64,000 nt of DNA from assembly GCF_030818415.1 (NCBI RefSeq), contig NZ_JAUTAE010000002.1, positions 9,559 to 73,558 of the forward strand, given 5' to 3'. The translations under genes were made by a program, and so were the position numbers. Under the pieces are notes generated by a model. The model saw only the letters and a program-made list of their open reading frames with translations, was not told the DNA's origin and did no database searches. Within the stretch, counting starts at the first letter, position 1; each line of letters starts with the position of its first letter. The DNA is from Sphingomonas sp. SORGH_AS_0950 (GTDB taxonomy: Bacteria; Pseudomonadota; Alphaproteobacteria; Sphingomonadales; Sphingomonadaceae). Positions 52,396-62,163 of this stretch are shown in pieces.

Positions 52396-53412
52396 CTACA
52401 ACCCCAGCGCCTTCCGCACCTTGTCCCAGCCGACATATTTGAAATTCTGGGTATCGGGCGCATTGTCGCCGTCCTGCGCGACGAACAGGCCTTTGGGGTA
52501 AGCGGGGCCGAAATCGCCCAGCGCCAGCTCGATCCCGTCGGTGTCGCTGGTCCCGTCGATCGCCCCTCCGCCGATGCGGAAGCGCCCGGCATAGATCACG
52601 CCGGGCAGGCGATAGAGCGTATAGGCATTGTCGCCCTGGCTGGAGACGACCAGATAGCCGCCCTTGGCCCCCCGTGGCGCCAGCGCCAGCCCCTCGGCAT
52701 CGGCGACCAGGGTGCGGTCGTCGACCCGCGCGATCGGGGTGGCGGTGCCGGGCGCGGCGGGGTCGGCCGCGAAGCGCCACAGCCCGACATCCTCCTCCGC
52801 CACATAGAGCAGCCCGGTCCGGTCATCGACCACGCACCCCTCGGCCTGGCTGCCCAGCTTCATGCTGCGCACGGTCTCGACGCGCGGGGCCGCGCCGGAC
52901 AGGTCGATGCGGACCTGGTCGATCCGCCCGTCCTTCAGCACGACAAAGCCGAACAGCGCCTTGTCGCTGGCGCGGGTCCACAGGCACATGCCATAGGCCT
53001 CGCCCGCCCCCACCGGATAGCGGCCCATCGGCACCAGCCGACGCGCCACGGTGTCGAGGGTGAACAGCGCGACATGCGCCTGCGCCTTGTCCGCGCGGTC
53101 GCTGGCCGCGACGATCACCCGCCCCCCCGTCTCGCGCAGATCGACATTGTTCAGCCGCGCGGCCGGGGTGAAGGACAGCCGCCTGCCCGCCAGGTCATAG
53201 ACATGGATGCCCGCCTGCTTGTCGGTGCCGATCACCAGGCTCGCGGCCGGATTGGCGGCGTTGCGCCAGATGGCGGGATCGTCGGCCGCATCGGAGGTGC
53301 TGTCGACCGGATCGGTCTCGGCGCTGGCCGCCACGGTCGGCGCGGCGATCGGCGTCGCGGCGGGCACGCCGGCACACCCGGCGAGCAGCAGCGCCGTCAG
53401 CGCCGCCCTCAC
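52396..53412 (-). CDS. Beta-propeller phytase (lipoprotein)
   Basis: 338 aa from GTG 53412, overlapping the receptor stop as GTGA (translational coupling). Lipobox LLLAGC (C13). Propeller motifs of the BPP family: DDPAIW (44-49), GSQAEGCVVDD, YVAEEDVGLW, VADAEGLAL, SQGDNAYTLYR, DTDGIEL and GLFVAQDGDN. These supply the calcium and phosphate ligands. It releases phosphate from phytate outside the cytoplasm, while the coupled receptor imports a related ligand. Confidence 0.92.
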   Translation of the reverse strand: MRAALTALLLAGCAGVPAATPIAAPTVAASAETDPVDSTSDAADDPAIWRNAANPAASLVIGTDKQAGIHVYDLAGRRLSFTPAARLNNVDLRETGGRVIVAASDRADKAQAHVALFTLDTVARRLVPMGRYPVGAGEAYGMCLWTRASDKALFGFVVLKDGRIDQVRIDLSGAAPRVETVRSMKLGSQAEGCVVDDRTGLLYVAEEDVGLWRFAADPAAPGTATPIARVDDRTLVADAEGLALAPRGAKGGYLVVSSQGDNAYTLYRLPGVIYAGRFRIGGGAIDGTSDTDGIELALGDFGPAYPKGLFVAQDGDNAPDTQNFKYVGWDKVRKALGL

Positions 53413-56204
53413 AGCTTCACCCGCAGGCCACCGAACACGGTGTAGCCGAACTTCTCATATTCATAGGTCCGGTAACGCTGCCCGAAATAGCGGACGCCCG
53501 GCGTGTTGGTCAGGTTCTTGCCCTCGGCGAACAGGTTGATGCCGCGTGCCAGCTGCACGCTGCCCGTCACGTCGAGCTGGCCGCGCCCTTCCCAATACAG
53601 GTCGAGCGCGGGATTGTCGGCGTTGATCTCGTCCAGATAGTCGCTGCGCTTGGTATAGGCGACGCGCAAATTCACCGGCCCGCGCTCGTAGAAGACGCTG
53701 GCATTCCACATATGCGTCGACTGGCCCGGCAGCGCGAAGCGGCTGCGCCCGGCATAGCTCCCGTCGAAGCGTGCGCTCCCCTTGGTATAGGTGTAATTGG
53801 CGAACACGCCCAGCCCGCCCAGCACGCCGGGCAGGAAGCTCAGCTGCTGCTGCCAGTTCAGCTCGACGCCGTACAGCTCGCCACGCCGCGCATTGACCGG
53901 ACGGCTGAGGATCGCGCCGCCCACGCCGTTGTAAAAGCCCGTGCTGGTCAGCGTGTAGCGATAGTCGGACAGGTCCTTGTAGAAGCCGTTGACCGAGATC
54001 ACCCCCAGCGGCCGGATGTAATATTCCAGGCCCGCATCGACATTGTTCGACAAGGTCGGCTTCAGGTCGGGATTGCCGAACTCGACCCGCACCGTATTGC
54101 CCTCGGTCGTCTCCAGCACGCGCGGCGCGATCTGCGGGAAATTGGGGCGGTTGATCGCGCGGCTGAGGGCGGTGCGCAGGATCAGGTTGGGGGTGAAGGC
54201 CTGGCGCAGCGTCAGGTTCGGAAAGACATCGGCATAGCCATTATGCCCCCGCGCGGTCGTCACCGCGCCGGTGCGCGAGACGCTGGGCGCGCTGCTCTCG
54301 AAATCGGTGGTCTCGACGCGCAGCCCCGCGATCAGGGTCGTGCCGTCCTTGACGTATTTGGCCATGCCGAACAGGCCGAGGATCTTCTCCTCGGCGGTAT
54401 AGTCGGCGGTCAGCGATTGCGGCAGGCGACGCTCGGACGCCGCCTTGGTCGCGTCGAAATAGGCATCGACCAGCCCGGTGTCGAAGCGCTGGCCCAGGCC
54501 ATAGCCGAAATTACGCGACTCCTGGTCGGACAACAGCCCCGCCAGGCTCTGGCTCGGCGCGGCGGACGAACGGCGATCGCGGAACCGCTCCTCATCGGCG
54601 TTGATATGCCGCGCGCGATATTTGCCCCCGGTCGAGAAGGTCACGAGATCGCCGACCGGCAGGTCGGAGCGGACGGCGACGGTGAATTCGTCATTCTTCG
54701 TCGTGTTCGACCGATAGGCATTTTCGCGGAAGCTATAGGTGCCGAGCTGGAGATGCTCCTTCGAGGTGAACAGCGAATAGCCGGGCAGGTCGGAATCGCT
54801 GAAGTCATAGGACAAGGTCGGCCGCAGCGAGGAGCGGAACAGCAGTTCGTCGCGACGCGGATAGGTCTGCGAGCTCTCGCTATAGGCCACGTCCGCACGG
54901 ATCGTGCCCTCGCCCAGCCGCTGCTCAATCCCGGCGGTCGCCGACCAGATCTCGTTCACCTGTTTGCGGTGGCGGACCTGCTTTTCGATGCGGGTGTTGC
55001 GGTAGGTCGCGGCGCGGTCGGTCGATCCCGACTGGAGCGTGCCCTCGCTCCACAATATGCCGATACGGTCGCGATATTCGTCATCCTCGAACCGGGCATA
55101 GGTGCCGCGCACCCAGCCATGGGTCAGGTCCGAGGGGCGCCATTCGAACGCGCCGGTGCCCGCGATACGCTGGCGCTTGGTGTCGTAATCCTTAAACAGC
55201 GTCTCGGTGACGCGCAAGCCGGCGGGCGTCTGGCTCCAGGTGTTCTCGACATTGTCGGGCTGGCGATGGGTCATCGAATAGCTGCCCGAGAGCAGCAGGC
55301 CAAACTGGCGATCCGGGCCGAAGGTGTCGCTGACCGCGGCCGACCCGCGATAGTCGCTACCCTTGCCATATTGGTTGTAGCTGGCCCCCGCCATGCCGGT
55401 CAGCGCAAAGCCCTTGCGGTCGAAGGGCGAGCGGGTGGTGATGTTGACTGCGCCCGCGATCGAATCCGCATCCTGATAGGGGAGCAGCGACTTGGTCACT
55501 TCGAGGTTCGCGACGATGTCCGAGGGCAGCGTGTCGAGGTCGACGGCGCGCGTCGTCGGGTCGACCGAGGGGATCTGGATGCCGTCGACCGAGACGGCGG
55601 ACCATTCGCTCGGCGCGCCGCGCACATTGATATAGCGGCCCTCGCCCTGGTCGCGCTCGATGCCGACGCCGGGCGCGCGCTGGAGCGCCTCGGCGATGTT
55701 GGGATCGGGGAAGCGGCCGATCGCGTCCGACGAGATGATGGTGACGGTGTTGTCGGCGGTCCGCTGCTGGTTGAGCGCGCGCGCGGTATTGTCGAGCAGC
55801 GAGGCGCCGGTGACGACGACCTCATGGTCCGGGCCAGCGGCGGGCGGCATGGTCAGCACCACCGGGCGACCGCGATCGGCCGCGGGTACGACATGGGTCA
55901 CCGACGCGCGGCCGAGATAGTCGATGCGCAGCGTGACGTCGCCCGCCTCGTCGGGGGTGACGATGCTGAACGCGCCCTGGAGATTGGTGGTCGCCTGCGC
56001 CTCCGTCCCCTCGACGGTGACGCGCGCGCCGGGCAGCGCGACGCCGGTCGCGTCATAGAGGCGGCCCGACAGGATCGGCCCCGACGCAGGAACGCCCGCC
56101 GGCGCTCCGCCAGGAGCTTTGGCCAGAACGGGCGAGGCGGCAAAGCCCAATGCGATGAGCGAGGCCCCCGCGAAACCGCGGATGCCGAAACGGATGGCGT
56201 GCAT
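53409..56204 (-). CDS. TonB-dependent receptor (Caulobacter/Xanthomonas type), phytase-linked
   Basis: 931 aa. Signal peptide ending SPVLA. A carboxypeptidase-regulatory-like beta domain (about 45-118, ILSGRLYDATGVALPGARV), a plug (GRFPDPNIAEALQRAPGVGI, YINVRGAPSEW) and a long barrel ending GYTVFGGLRVKL. Coupling to the beta-propeller phytase suggests uptake of phytate breakdown products or phosphate esters. Repeated GTCA half-sites with 11-bp spacing upstream (56301-56318) could be a Pho box. Confidence 0.9.
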   Translation of the reverse strand: MHAIRFGIRGFAGASLIALGFAASPVLAKAPGGAPAGVPASGPILSGRLYDATGVALPGARVTVEGTEAQATTNLQGAFSIVTPDEAGDVTLRIDYLGRASVTHVVPAADRGRPVVLTMPPAAGPDHEVVVTGASLLDNTARALNQQRTADNTVTIISSDAIGRFPDPNIAEALQRAPGVGIERDQGEGRYINVRGAPSEWSAVSVDGIQIPSVDPTTRAVDLDTLPSDIVANLEVTKSLLPYQDADSIAGAVNITTRSPFDRKGFALTGMAGASYNQYGKGSDYRGSAAVSDTFGPDRQFGLLLSGSYSMTHRQPDNVENTWSQTPAGLRVTETLFKDYDTKRQRIAGTGAFEWRPSDLTHGWVRGTYARFEDDEYRDRIGILWSEGTLQSGSTDRAATYRNTRIEKQVRHRKQVNEIWSATAGIEQRLGEGTIRADVAYSESSQTYPRRDELLFRSSLRPTLSYDFSDSDLPGYSLFTSKEHLQLGTYSFRENAYRSNTTKNDEFTVAVRSDLPVGDLVTFSTGGKYRARHINADEERFRDRRSSAAPSQSLAGLLSDQESRNFGYGLGQRFDTGLVDAYFDATKAASERRLPQSLTADYTAEEKILGLFGMAKYVKDGTTLIAGLRVETTDFESSAPSVSRTGAVTTARGHNGYADVFPNLTLRQAFTPNLILRTALSRAINRPNFPQIAPRVLETTEGNTVRVEFGNPDLKPTLSNNVDAGLEYYIRPLGVISVNGFYKDLSDYRYTLTSTGFYNGVGGAILSRPVNARRGELYGVELNWQQQLSFLPGVLGGLGVFANYTYTKGSARFDGSYAGRSRFALPGQSTHMWNASVFYERGPVNLRVAYTKRSDYLDEINADNPALDLYWEGRGQLDVTGSVQLARGINLFAEGKNLTNTPGVRYFGQRYRTYEYEKFGYTVFGGLRVKL

Positions 56205-56300
56205 GATGCTTCCCCTGGGCGCTTGGTCGTGCCGACACCCCCCGGCGCCGGTCGTTCCCGCCCCCGTGGCGGGGGTTTGTTACGAAGCGATGTGACAGCG

Positions 56301-56318
56301 ATGACGATTGGGTGACGC
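56301..56318 (-). promoter_or_regulatory. Pho-box-like direct repeat
   Basis: On the minus strand GCGTCACCCAATCGTCAT has GTCAC and GTCAT 11 bp apart with an AT-leaning spacer. A further CTGTCAC follows at about 56299. The spacing matches a PhoB direct repeat although the first two bases of each half differ from consensus. It lies about 100 bp upstream of the phytase-linked receptor. Confidence 0.4.
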
Positions 56319-56435
56319 GGGCGTCACGCAATCGTTTTTCGAGGCGAAGGGCGGCCCGGCACAGGCTGATCCGAAAAGGGATAAGGCGGCCATTCGGCAT
56401 CTGGACCGCCGCCCTCGACGCGATAGCATGGCCCG

Positions 56436-57518
56436 ATGCGTATTCTCGTCACGGGTGGGGCCGGTTTCATCGGGTCGGCGCTGGTCCGCCATCTGATCCG
56501 GAATAGCGGCCATGAGTTGCTCGTCCTCGACGCGCTCACCTATGCGGGCACGCTGACGGCGCTGGCCCCCGTGGCGGCGGATCCGCGCTATCGCTTCGTC
56601 CGGGCGGATGTGCGCGACGGGGCGGCGGTCGCCGGGGCGATCCGGGCGTTTCGCCCCGACATCATCACCCATCTGGCGGCCGAGAGCCATGTCGACCGCT
56701 CGATCGACGGCCCCGCCGCCTTTATCGACACGAACGTCACCGGCACCTTCACCCTGCTGGAAGCGGCCTGCGCCTATTGGCGGGGCTTGCCGCTGCCCGA
56801 ACGGGCGATGTTCCGCTTCCACCATATCTCGACCGACGAGGTGTTCGGTTCGCTGGGCGAGACGGGCCGGTTCACCGAGGCCACCGCCTATGACCCGCGC
56901 TCGCCCTATTCGGCCAGCAAGGCGGCATCGGACCACCTCGTCAGCGCCTGGGGCCATACCTATGGCCTGCCGGTGATCGTGACCAACTGCTCGAACAATT
57001 ACGGTCCCTATCACTTCCCCGAAAAGATGATCCCGCTGATGATCGTCAAGGCGCTCGCCGGAGAGACGCTGCCCGTCTATGGGCGCGGCGAGAATGTGCG
57101 CGACTGGCTGTTCGTCGAGGATCATGTCCGCGCGCTCCAGGCCGTGTTCGAGCGCGGCACGCCGGGGCGGCGCTACAATATCGGGGGCGATGCCGAGCGG
57201 CGGAACATCGATGTGGTGCGCACGCTCTGCGCGCTCCTCGACCGCCTGCATCCGCGAGCCGACGGGGCGTCCTATGCCGCGCAGATCGGCTTCGTCGCCG
57301 ACCGCCCCGGCCATGACCGGCGCTATGCGATCGATGCGACGCGCATCCGCACCGAGCTGGGCTGGACGCCGCAGGAGAGCTTCGAGAGCGGACTGGAAAA
57401 GACGGTGCGCTGGTATCTCGCCAACGAACCCTGGTGGCGCCCGATCCTGTCCGAACGCGCGGCCGACCAGCGACGCGGGCTGGCCGGATCACCCAACCCG
57501 ATCTTCAATGCCTTGTGA
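56436..57518 (+). CDS. rfbB: dTDP-glucose 4,6-dehydratase
   Basis: 360 aa extended SDR. NAD-binding GGAGFIGS (7-14), [13 protein letters not shown], catalytic ISTDEVFG with T133-D134-E135, Y158 and K162 (YSASK), and [17 protein letters not shown]. It converts dTDP-glucose to the 4-keto-6-deoxy intermediate on the way to dTDP-rhamnose, a common EPS sugar. rfbA follows 13 bp downstream. Confidence 0.95.
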   Translation: MRILVTGGAGFIGSALVRHLIRNSGHELLVLDALTYAGTLTALAPVAADPRYRFVRADVRDGAAVAGAIRAFRPDIITHLAAESHVDRSIDGPAAFIDTNVTGTFTLLEAACAYWRGLPLPERAMFRFHHISTDEVFGSLGETGRFTEATAYDPRSPYSASKAASDHLVSAWGHTYGLPVIVTNCSNNYGPYHFPEKMIPLMIVKALAGETLPVYGRGENVRDWLFVEDHVRALQAVFERGTPGRRYNIGGDAERRNIDVVRTLCALLDRLHPRADGASYAAQIGFVADRPGHDRRYAIDATRIRTELGWTPQESFESGLEKTVRWYLANEPWWRPILSERAADQRRGLAGSPNPIFNAL

Positions 57519-57531
57519 TAGGATGCGCGTC

Positions 57532-58461
57532 ATGAAAGGCATCATCCTGGCGGGCGGCACCGGTAGTCGGCTTCATCCGGCGACGCTGGTCGTCAACAAG
57601 CAGCTGCTGCCGGTCTATGACAAGCCGATGATCTATTATCCGCTGTCGGCGCTGATGCTCGCCGGTATCCGCGAGATCCTGATCATCTCCGGCCCCGACA
57701 GCCTGCCGCATTACCGCACCCTGTTCGGCGACGGCAGCGCGCTGGGCCTGCGCATCGCCTATGCCGAGCAGCCACGGCCCGAGGGGCTGCCCCAGGCGTT
57801 CACGATCGCGCGCGACTGGCTGGCCGGAGAGGCCGCCATGCTGGTGCTGGGGGACAATATCTTCTTCGGCAACGGGCTGGGGCCGATGCTGCGCCGCGCG
57901 GTCGCCGATGTGCGGGCCAGGGGCGGGGCGACGGTCTTTTCCTACCGGGTCGAGGATCCGGAGCGTTACGGCGTCATCGCCTTCGACGAAGCGGGGCGCG
58001 CCATATCGATCGAGGAAAAGCCCGAGCGGCCACGGTCGCGCTTCGCCATGACCGGCCTCTACCTCTTCGACGCGGCGGTATGCGACCATGCCGCCACCCT
58101 GACCCCCTCGGCGCGCGGCGAACTGGAGATCACCGACCTGGCGCGCCGCTATATGGAGGCGGGGACGCTGCGTATCGAAGCGATGGGACGCGGCTTCGCC
58201 TGGCTCGACACCGGCACGCATGACAGCCTGCTCGAAGCGGCGGAGTTCGTCCGCACGATCCAGCGTCGCCAGGGCATCCAGATCGCCTGCCTCGAGGAGA
58301 TCGCCTATCTTCAGGGGTTCATCCCGCGCGAGCAGGCCGAGGCGCGGGGGCAGGCGCTGGCCAGGACCGCCTATGGCCGCGCGATCCTGAGCGCGATCGA
58401 GGACGCCCCCGCCCCGCTGCCGTTCGGCGAGCGGCGCCAGGGGGACAGGCGGCAGGGCTGA
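57532..58461 (+). CDS. rfbA: Glucose-1-phosphate thymidylyltransferase
   Basis: 309 aa from ATG 57532, chosen because AGGA at 57519-57522 is well placed and family members begin MKGI; ATG 57523 is also in frame. Nucleotide-binding GGTGSRLHP (8-16), NKQLLPVYDKPMIYYPL, PRPEGLPQAF and LGDNIFFG (106-113). It makes dTDP-glucose for rfbB. The rfbC and rfbD genes that complete rhamnose synthesis are not in the window. Confidence 0.95.
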   Translation: MKGIILAGGTGSRLHPATLVVNKQLLPVYDKPMIYYPLSALMLAGIREILIISGPDSLPHYRTLFGDGSALGLRIAYAEQPRPEGLPQAFTIARDWLAGEAAMLVLGDNIFFGNGLGPMLRRAVADVRARGGATVFSYRVEDPERYGVIAFDEAGRAISIEEKPERPRSRFAMTGLYLFDAAVCDHAATLTPSARGELEITDLARRYMEAGTLRIEAMGRGFAWLDTGTHDSLLEAAEFVRTIQRRQGIQIACLEEIAYLQGFIPREQAEARGQALARTAYGRAILSAIEDAPAPLPFGERRQGDRRQG

Positions 58462-58465
58462 GCCC

Positions 58466-59305
58466 TCACCCCCGCGTCAGGTACAGCGCGCGCAGCTTCG
58501 CAATCTGGCTCGCCCCCAAACCCAGCTCGTCCTTGAGATACCCCATCGTCCCGCCCGGATGGCGGTCGGTCACCGCGAACACCGCGTCGATATAGCGGCG
58601 GTCGACCCCGGCGAAGGCGCGCGCCGCCTCGGGCGAGAGTTTCGCCCAGAAGCCGGTCGGGTGGGCGGGCGGCGGGGCCATGTGCTGGTTGGAGAGGAGG
58701 TAATCCTCGACGATCGTCGCCCTCGGCACGCCCAGCGCGGTCAGCAGCAGCGCGGCCGCGACGCCGGTGCGGTCCTTGCCCGCCGTGCAGTGAAAGGCCA
58801 GCGGCACGTCGCCCGCCAGCAGCTCGGCGAACATGCGGGCATACTGGCCGCGAAACTGGTCGAGCAGCTTCGGATAGGTCGCGGTCATCGCCGTGACCAC
58901 CTGCTCATGCGTCCAGGTCGACGGATCGCCGGGCAACATCATGCCGCTCATGTCGAGCGCGTAATCGTCGCTCAGCGCCTTGGGCTTGCGGCCCGCGGGC
59001 CAGAGCGTCGGCTCGCCCGCCCGCTCGCGCGTGTCGCGAAAGTCGCAGACGGTGCGGATGCCCAGCCTTTGCAGATAGGCATGATCCGCCGGGGTCAGGT
59101 CGTGCATCTGCCCCGAGCGATAGAGCAGCCCCCATTTGACCGTCCGGCCATCACTGGTGCGATAGCCGCCCAGATCGCGGAAATTGCGGCCGCCCTGAAG
59201 CGGCAGCACGCGGTGGTGCACCGCCCCCGCCACCGGGGCGGGCGCCGAAGCCCCCAGCCCCGCCGGGACCGCCAGCAGCATCGCCAGGGCGACCGCGCGG
59301 CGCAT
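58466..59305 (-). CDS. Secreted tyrosine-phosphatase-like protein
   Basis: 279 aa with a signal peptide (ALAMLLAVPAGLGASAPAP). Fold markers: GGRNFRDLGGYRT, KWGLLYRSGQM, IRTVCDFRDTRER and the P-loop HCTAGKDRTG (C173, R179) of the Y_phosphatase3 group. The start overlaps the stop of the receptor gene upstream (TGATG), so the pair is coupled. An exported Cys-based phosphatase next to a receptor suggests dephosphorylation of an external ligand before import. The substrate is unknown. Confidence 0.85.
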   Translation of the reverse strand: MRRAVALAMLLAVPAGLGASAPAPVAGAVHHRVLPLQGGRNFRDLGGYRTSDGRTVKWGLLYRSGQMHDLTPADHAYLQRLGIRTVCDFRDTRERAGEPTLWPAGRKPKALSDDYALDMSGMMLPGDPSTWTHEQVVTAMTATYPKLLDQFRGQYARMFAELLAGDVPLAFHCTAGKDRTGVAAALLLTALGVPRATIVEDYLLSNQHMAPPPAHPTGFWAKLSPEAARAFAGVDRRYIDAVFAVTDRHPGGTMGYLKDELGLGASQIAKLRALYLTRG

Positions 59306-61662
59306 CAGAACTTCACCGTCGCTTCCAGCCCATAGGTGCGCGCCTCGTTGAAGAAGCCCGACACGCCGGTCGCGGTGTTCAGCGTCTTGTAGAACAGATG
59401 CTGCTCGTTCAGCAGGTTGCGCGCCCAGGCCGACACGCTCAGCCGCGCGCCGGTGTCGTTCAGCGCGATGTCGGTCACGCCGATCCGGCCGTTGACGATG
59501 AAGCCCGGATCGCCCTTGGGCTGGTTCACCCCCGGCGCGGGGTCGTTGTAATTGGCATAGAAGCCGCTGTCGTAATTGGCGTCGAGATGCGCGACCAGGC
59601 TGTAATCGCCCATCTGCCGCTCATAATCGATCGCGCCGCTGGCGGCATGCGCGGGGGTATAGACCGGATAGATCTTGATCGGCGTGGCGACGACCGTGCC
59701 GTTCACCCCCTGCGGGAAGGGGTTCACCGTCGCCGGGATGGTCAGGTCGTTATAGGAATAGCTGGCGGTCAGCGTCAGGCCCGCCATCGGCGCCACGGTC
59801 AGCTCCGCCTCGATCCCCTTGGCGCGGCCGGTGCCGGGCGCATTGGTCGTCTCGATCGTGGTGCGGGTGGTCTCCAGCAGCTTGCCGTTCGCATCGAACT
59901 GCAGGTAATTGGCCTGGAAGTCGATCTGGATCGACTTGTACGCACCGGTATAGGCGGCCAGGTTCAGCCGGACGCGGCGGTCGAGGAACTCGCTCTTGGC
60001 GCCGATCTCGAACATCGACAGCGTTTCCGGGTTGAACGGCGCATAGGTCAGCGAGCGCGAATTGGCGCCGCCCGACTTATACCCCTCCGACCATTTGCCA
60101 TAGACATGCACCGCGTCGGTCACGTCATAGGCCAGCGTCACCAGCGGATCGACCCGCGACCAGGCCGCGTCCAGCGCGCGCGGCGCGACCACGCCGTTGA
60201 CGCTGGGGGTCTTGCCGTTGACGATGAACAGCTCGCCCCGCTTCATGTCGCGGGTATAGCGCGCGCCTGCGGTCAGGTGCAGCCGGTCGTCGGCGATTCC
60301 CGGAGTCCAGGTCGCCTGGCCGAACGCGCCGATGCTGCGCGTCGTGATCCGGCTGGCGCGGTCATAGGGGACGGTGGCGATATTATAGGTGGCGACCGTG
60401 GCGGCGGTGCCGTCGGCGTTCCACACCATCGAGTTGAACGCCTGGGCATTGTCCTCGGTATGTTCGCGATAGGCCATCGCGCCCAGGACATATTTCAGGC
60501 GCGGCGTGTCGCCGATCAGCTGGATTTCCTGGCTGAACTGGTTCTGCGCGAACCCGGCCAGGCTGTAGCGGCTGAACGCGCCGTTCGGCTTGTAGGTCGA
60601 GCTGTTCTGCCCGCCATTGTCATACTGGCTCTGGTTCAGTTCGCGATAGGCGGTGATCGACTTGAGCTGGAGCCCCGGCGCGATGTCCAGGCCCAGGGTC
60701 AGGCGGTGGCCATGGGTGCGGCCGATGCTCTCCTGCTGCGGCACGCCGATGCTGGCGGTGCGGACGCGGTCGGGCTGGAGCGGCAAGGCGGGCGCGCGGG
60801 CCAGCGTTCCGGCCGTGATCGCCTGGAGATAGAGCGGGGTCGAGGCGTCATAGGAGGTGTCGAAGGCATAGTCGGCGCTGACGCCGCTTTCGGGCTTCCA
60901 CAGCACCTCGACATGCGCGCCGTGCCGGTCGAAGCCGTTGAAGTCCGACTGGCCGGGCAGCGGGTTGGCGACCAGGCCGTCGCGCCTGGTGACGATGCCG
61001 TCCAGCTTGACGCTGAAATTGTGCCATTCGGGCAGGTTGAGATGCGCCTCGGCCTTGTGGCTGCCGAAATTGCCGATGCCCGCGGTCGCGGTCAGGCCGA
61101 ACTGGCCGGTGGGCTTCCTGGTCACGATGCTGACCGCGCCGCCCTCGGTATTGCGGCCGAACAGCGTGCCCTGCGGACCTTTGAGCACCTCGATGCTCTC
61201 GATATCGTAGAGCGCGGTGCCCAGCCCCTGGGCGCGGCCCAGATACACGCCGTCGATATAGACGCCCACGCCCTGGTCGCGCGCGGGCTGGTTGCTGTCG
61301 GCCAGCACGCCGATGCCGCGGATGTTCATGATGAGCGCCGAGTTGCGCGAATAGAAGGGCGCGACGCGAAGCGACGGGATCGCGCCGTCCTGCAGGTCGA
61401 CCAGCGACTGGACGTGGCGGTTCTGGAGATCCTCGGCGGACAGAACCGAGATGGCGATCGGGGTCTTCTGCAGGCTCTGGGGGCGCTTCTCGGCGGTGAC
61501 GATGACCTCGTTGAGCGAACCGTCGGCATTGGTCTTCTGGTCGTCGGGCGCGGCGGTCTTGGCCGGTTCGGGATCAGCCGCAAAGGCGGGCGTGGCAAGC
61601 AGAAGAGCCAGCGCGCTGGACGCAAAGAGCCGCCCCGCGAAACGCAGGTTGAACGAGGTCAT
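59305..61662 (-). CDS. TonB-dependent receptor
   Basis: 785 aa from ATG 61662, with GGGGGAAT 7-8 bases upstream. Signal peptide ending TPAFAA. Plug: NEVIVTAEKRPQSLQKTPIA, VGVYIDGVYLGRAQG, ESIEVLKGPQGTLFGRNTEG. The barrel ends in F after GLEATVKF. Coupled to the secreted phosphatase downstream. A near-perfect dyad lies about 95 bp upstream. The ligand cannot be read from sequence. Confidence 0.92.
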   Translation of the reverse strand: MTSFNLRFAGRLFASSALALLLATPAFAADPEPAKTAAPDDQKTNADGSLNEVIVTAEKRPQSLQKTPIAISVLSAEDLQNRHVQSLVDLQDGAIPSLRVAPFYSRNSALIMNIRGIGVLADSNQPARDQGVGVYIDGVYLGRAQGLGTALYDIESIEVLKGPQGTLFGRNTEGGAVSIVTRKPTGQFGLTATAGIGNFGSHKAEAHLNLPEWHNFSVKLDGIVTRRDGLVANPLPGQSDFNGFDRHGAHVEVLWKPESGVSADYAFDTSYDASTPLYLQAITAGTLARAPALPLQPDRVRTASIGVPQQESIGRTHGHRLTLGLDIAPGLQLKSITAYRELNQSQYDNGGQNSSTYKPNGAFSRYSLAGFAQNQFSQEIQLIGDTPRLKYVLGAMAYREHTEDNAQAFNSMVWNADGTAATVATYNIATVPYDRASRITTRSIGAFGQATWTPGIADDRLHLTAGARYTRDMKRGELFIVNGKTPSVNGVVAPRALDAAWSRVDPLVTLAYDVTDAVHVYGKWSEGYKSGGANSRSLTYAPFNPETLSMFEIGAKSEFLDRRVRLNLAAYTGAYKSIQIDFQANYLQFDANGKLLETTRTTIETTNAPGTGRAKGIEAELTVAPMAGLTLTASYSYNDLTIPATVNPFPQGVNGTVVATPIKIYPVYTPAHAASGAIDYERQMGDYSLVAHLDANYDSGFYANYNDPAPGVNQPKGDPGFIVNGRIGVTDIALNDTGARLSVSAWARNLLNEQHLFYKTLNTATGVSGFFNEARTYGLEATVKF

Positions 61663-61755
61663 GATATGGATTCCCCCCAAAGGATTATGCGGCCGTCCCT
61701 TGGTACCGGATCATTGCGGGATGATGACGTTTTGCGGGGATGCTGCGGTTTTTAT

Positions 61756-61773
61756 GATGACAATGGTGTCATC
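61756..61773. promoter_or_regulatory. Operator-like dyad upstream of the receptor gene
   Basis: GATGACAATGGTGTCATC: perfect 7-bp arms with a 4-bp centre, about 95 bp upstream of the receptor start. It is a plausible binding site for a LacI/GntR-type regulator. The regulator is not in the window. Confidence 0.45.
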
Positions 61774-61868
61774 TGGAGGACTGGTGAGGGGGGCGGGTCA
61801 ATCCTACGCCGAGCCCGGCAACCCGAGAATATCGCTGCGATCCATGCCGTCCATCGGCAACGTCGCCT

Positions 61869-62162
61869 TCAGAACAGGCGGTCGAGGTCGCGCACGCCTT
61901 CGACAACCGCAACGATCTCGACCTGATCGGCGTCGGCGTCATGCTCGTAGAGGATCAGATAGCGCCCATGAACGAGCGTGCGGGCGCCTGGTCGGATGTC
62001 GTCGCGGGACGTGCCGATGCCGGGGAAATCCCGCAACCTTTCGATCTTGGCGTCCAGCGCCAGCAGCAGCCTGTCGGCAGCATGGTCGTCATCCCGCGCG
62101 ATATAGGTCCAGATCCGTTTGAAATCCTCGCGGGCGCGACGCGATAGGACGATCGCGGTCAT
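61869..62162 (-). CDS. ParE/RelE-family toxin
   Basis: 97 aa. VLSRRAREDFKRIWTYIAR at the N-terminus, IERLRDFPGIGTSRDDIRPG in the middle and VHGRYLILYEHDADADQVEI then VEGVRDLDRLF at the end match ParE-type toxins, which poison gyrase. It starts one base after the antitoxin stop. Confidence 0.9.
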   Translation of the reverse strand: MTAIVLSRRAREDFKRIWTYIARDDDHAADRLLLALDAKIERLRDFPGIGTSRDDIRPGARTLVHGRYLILYEHDADADQVEIVAVVEGVRDLDRLF

Positions 62163-62163
62163 C

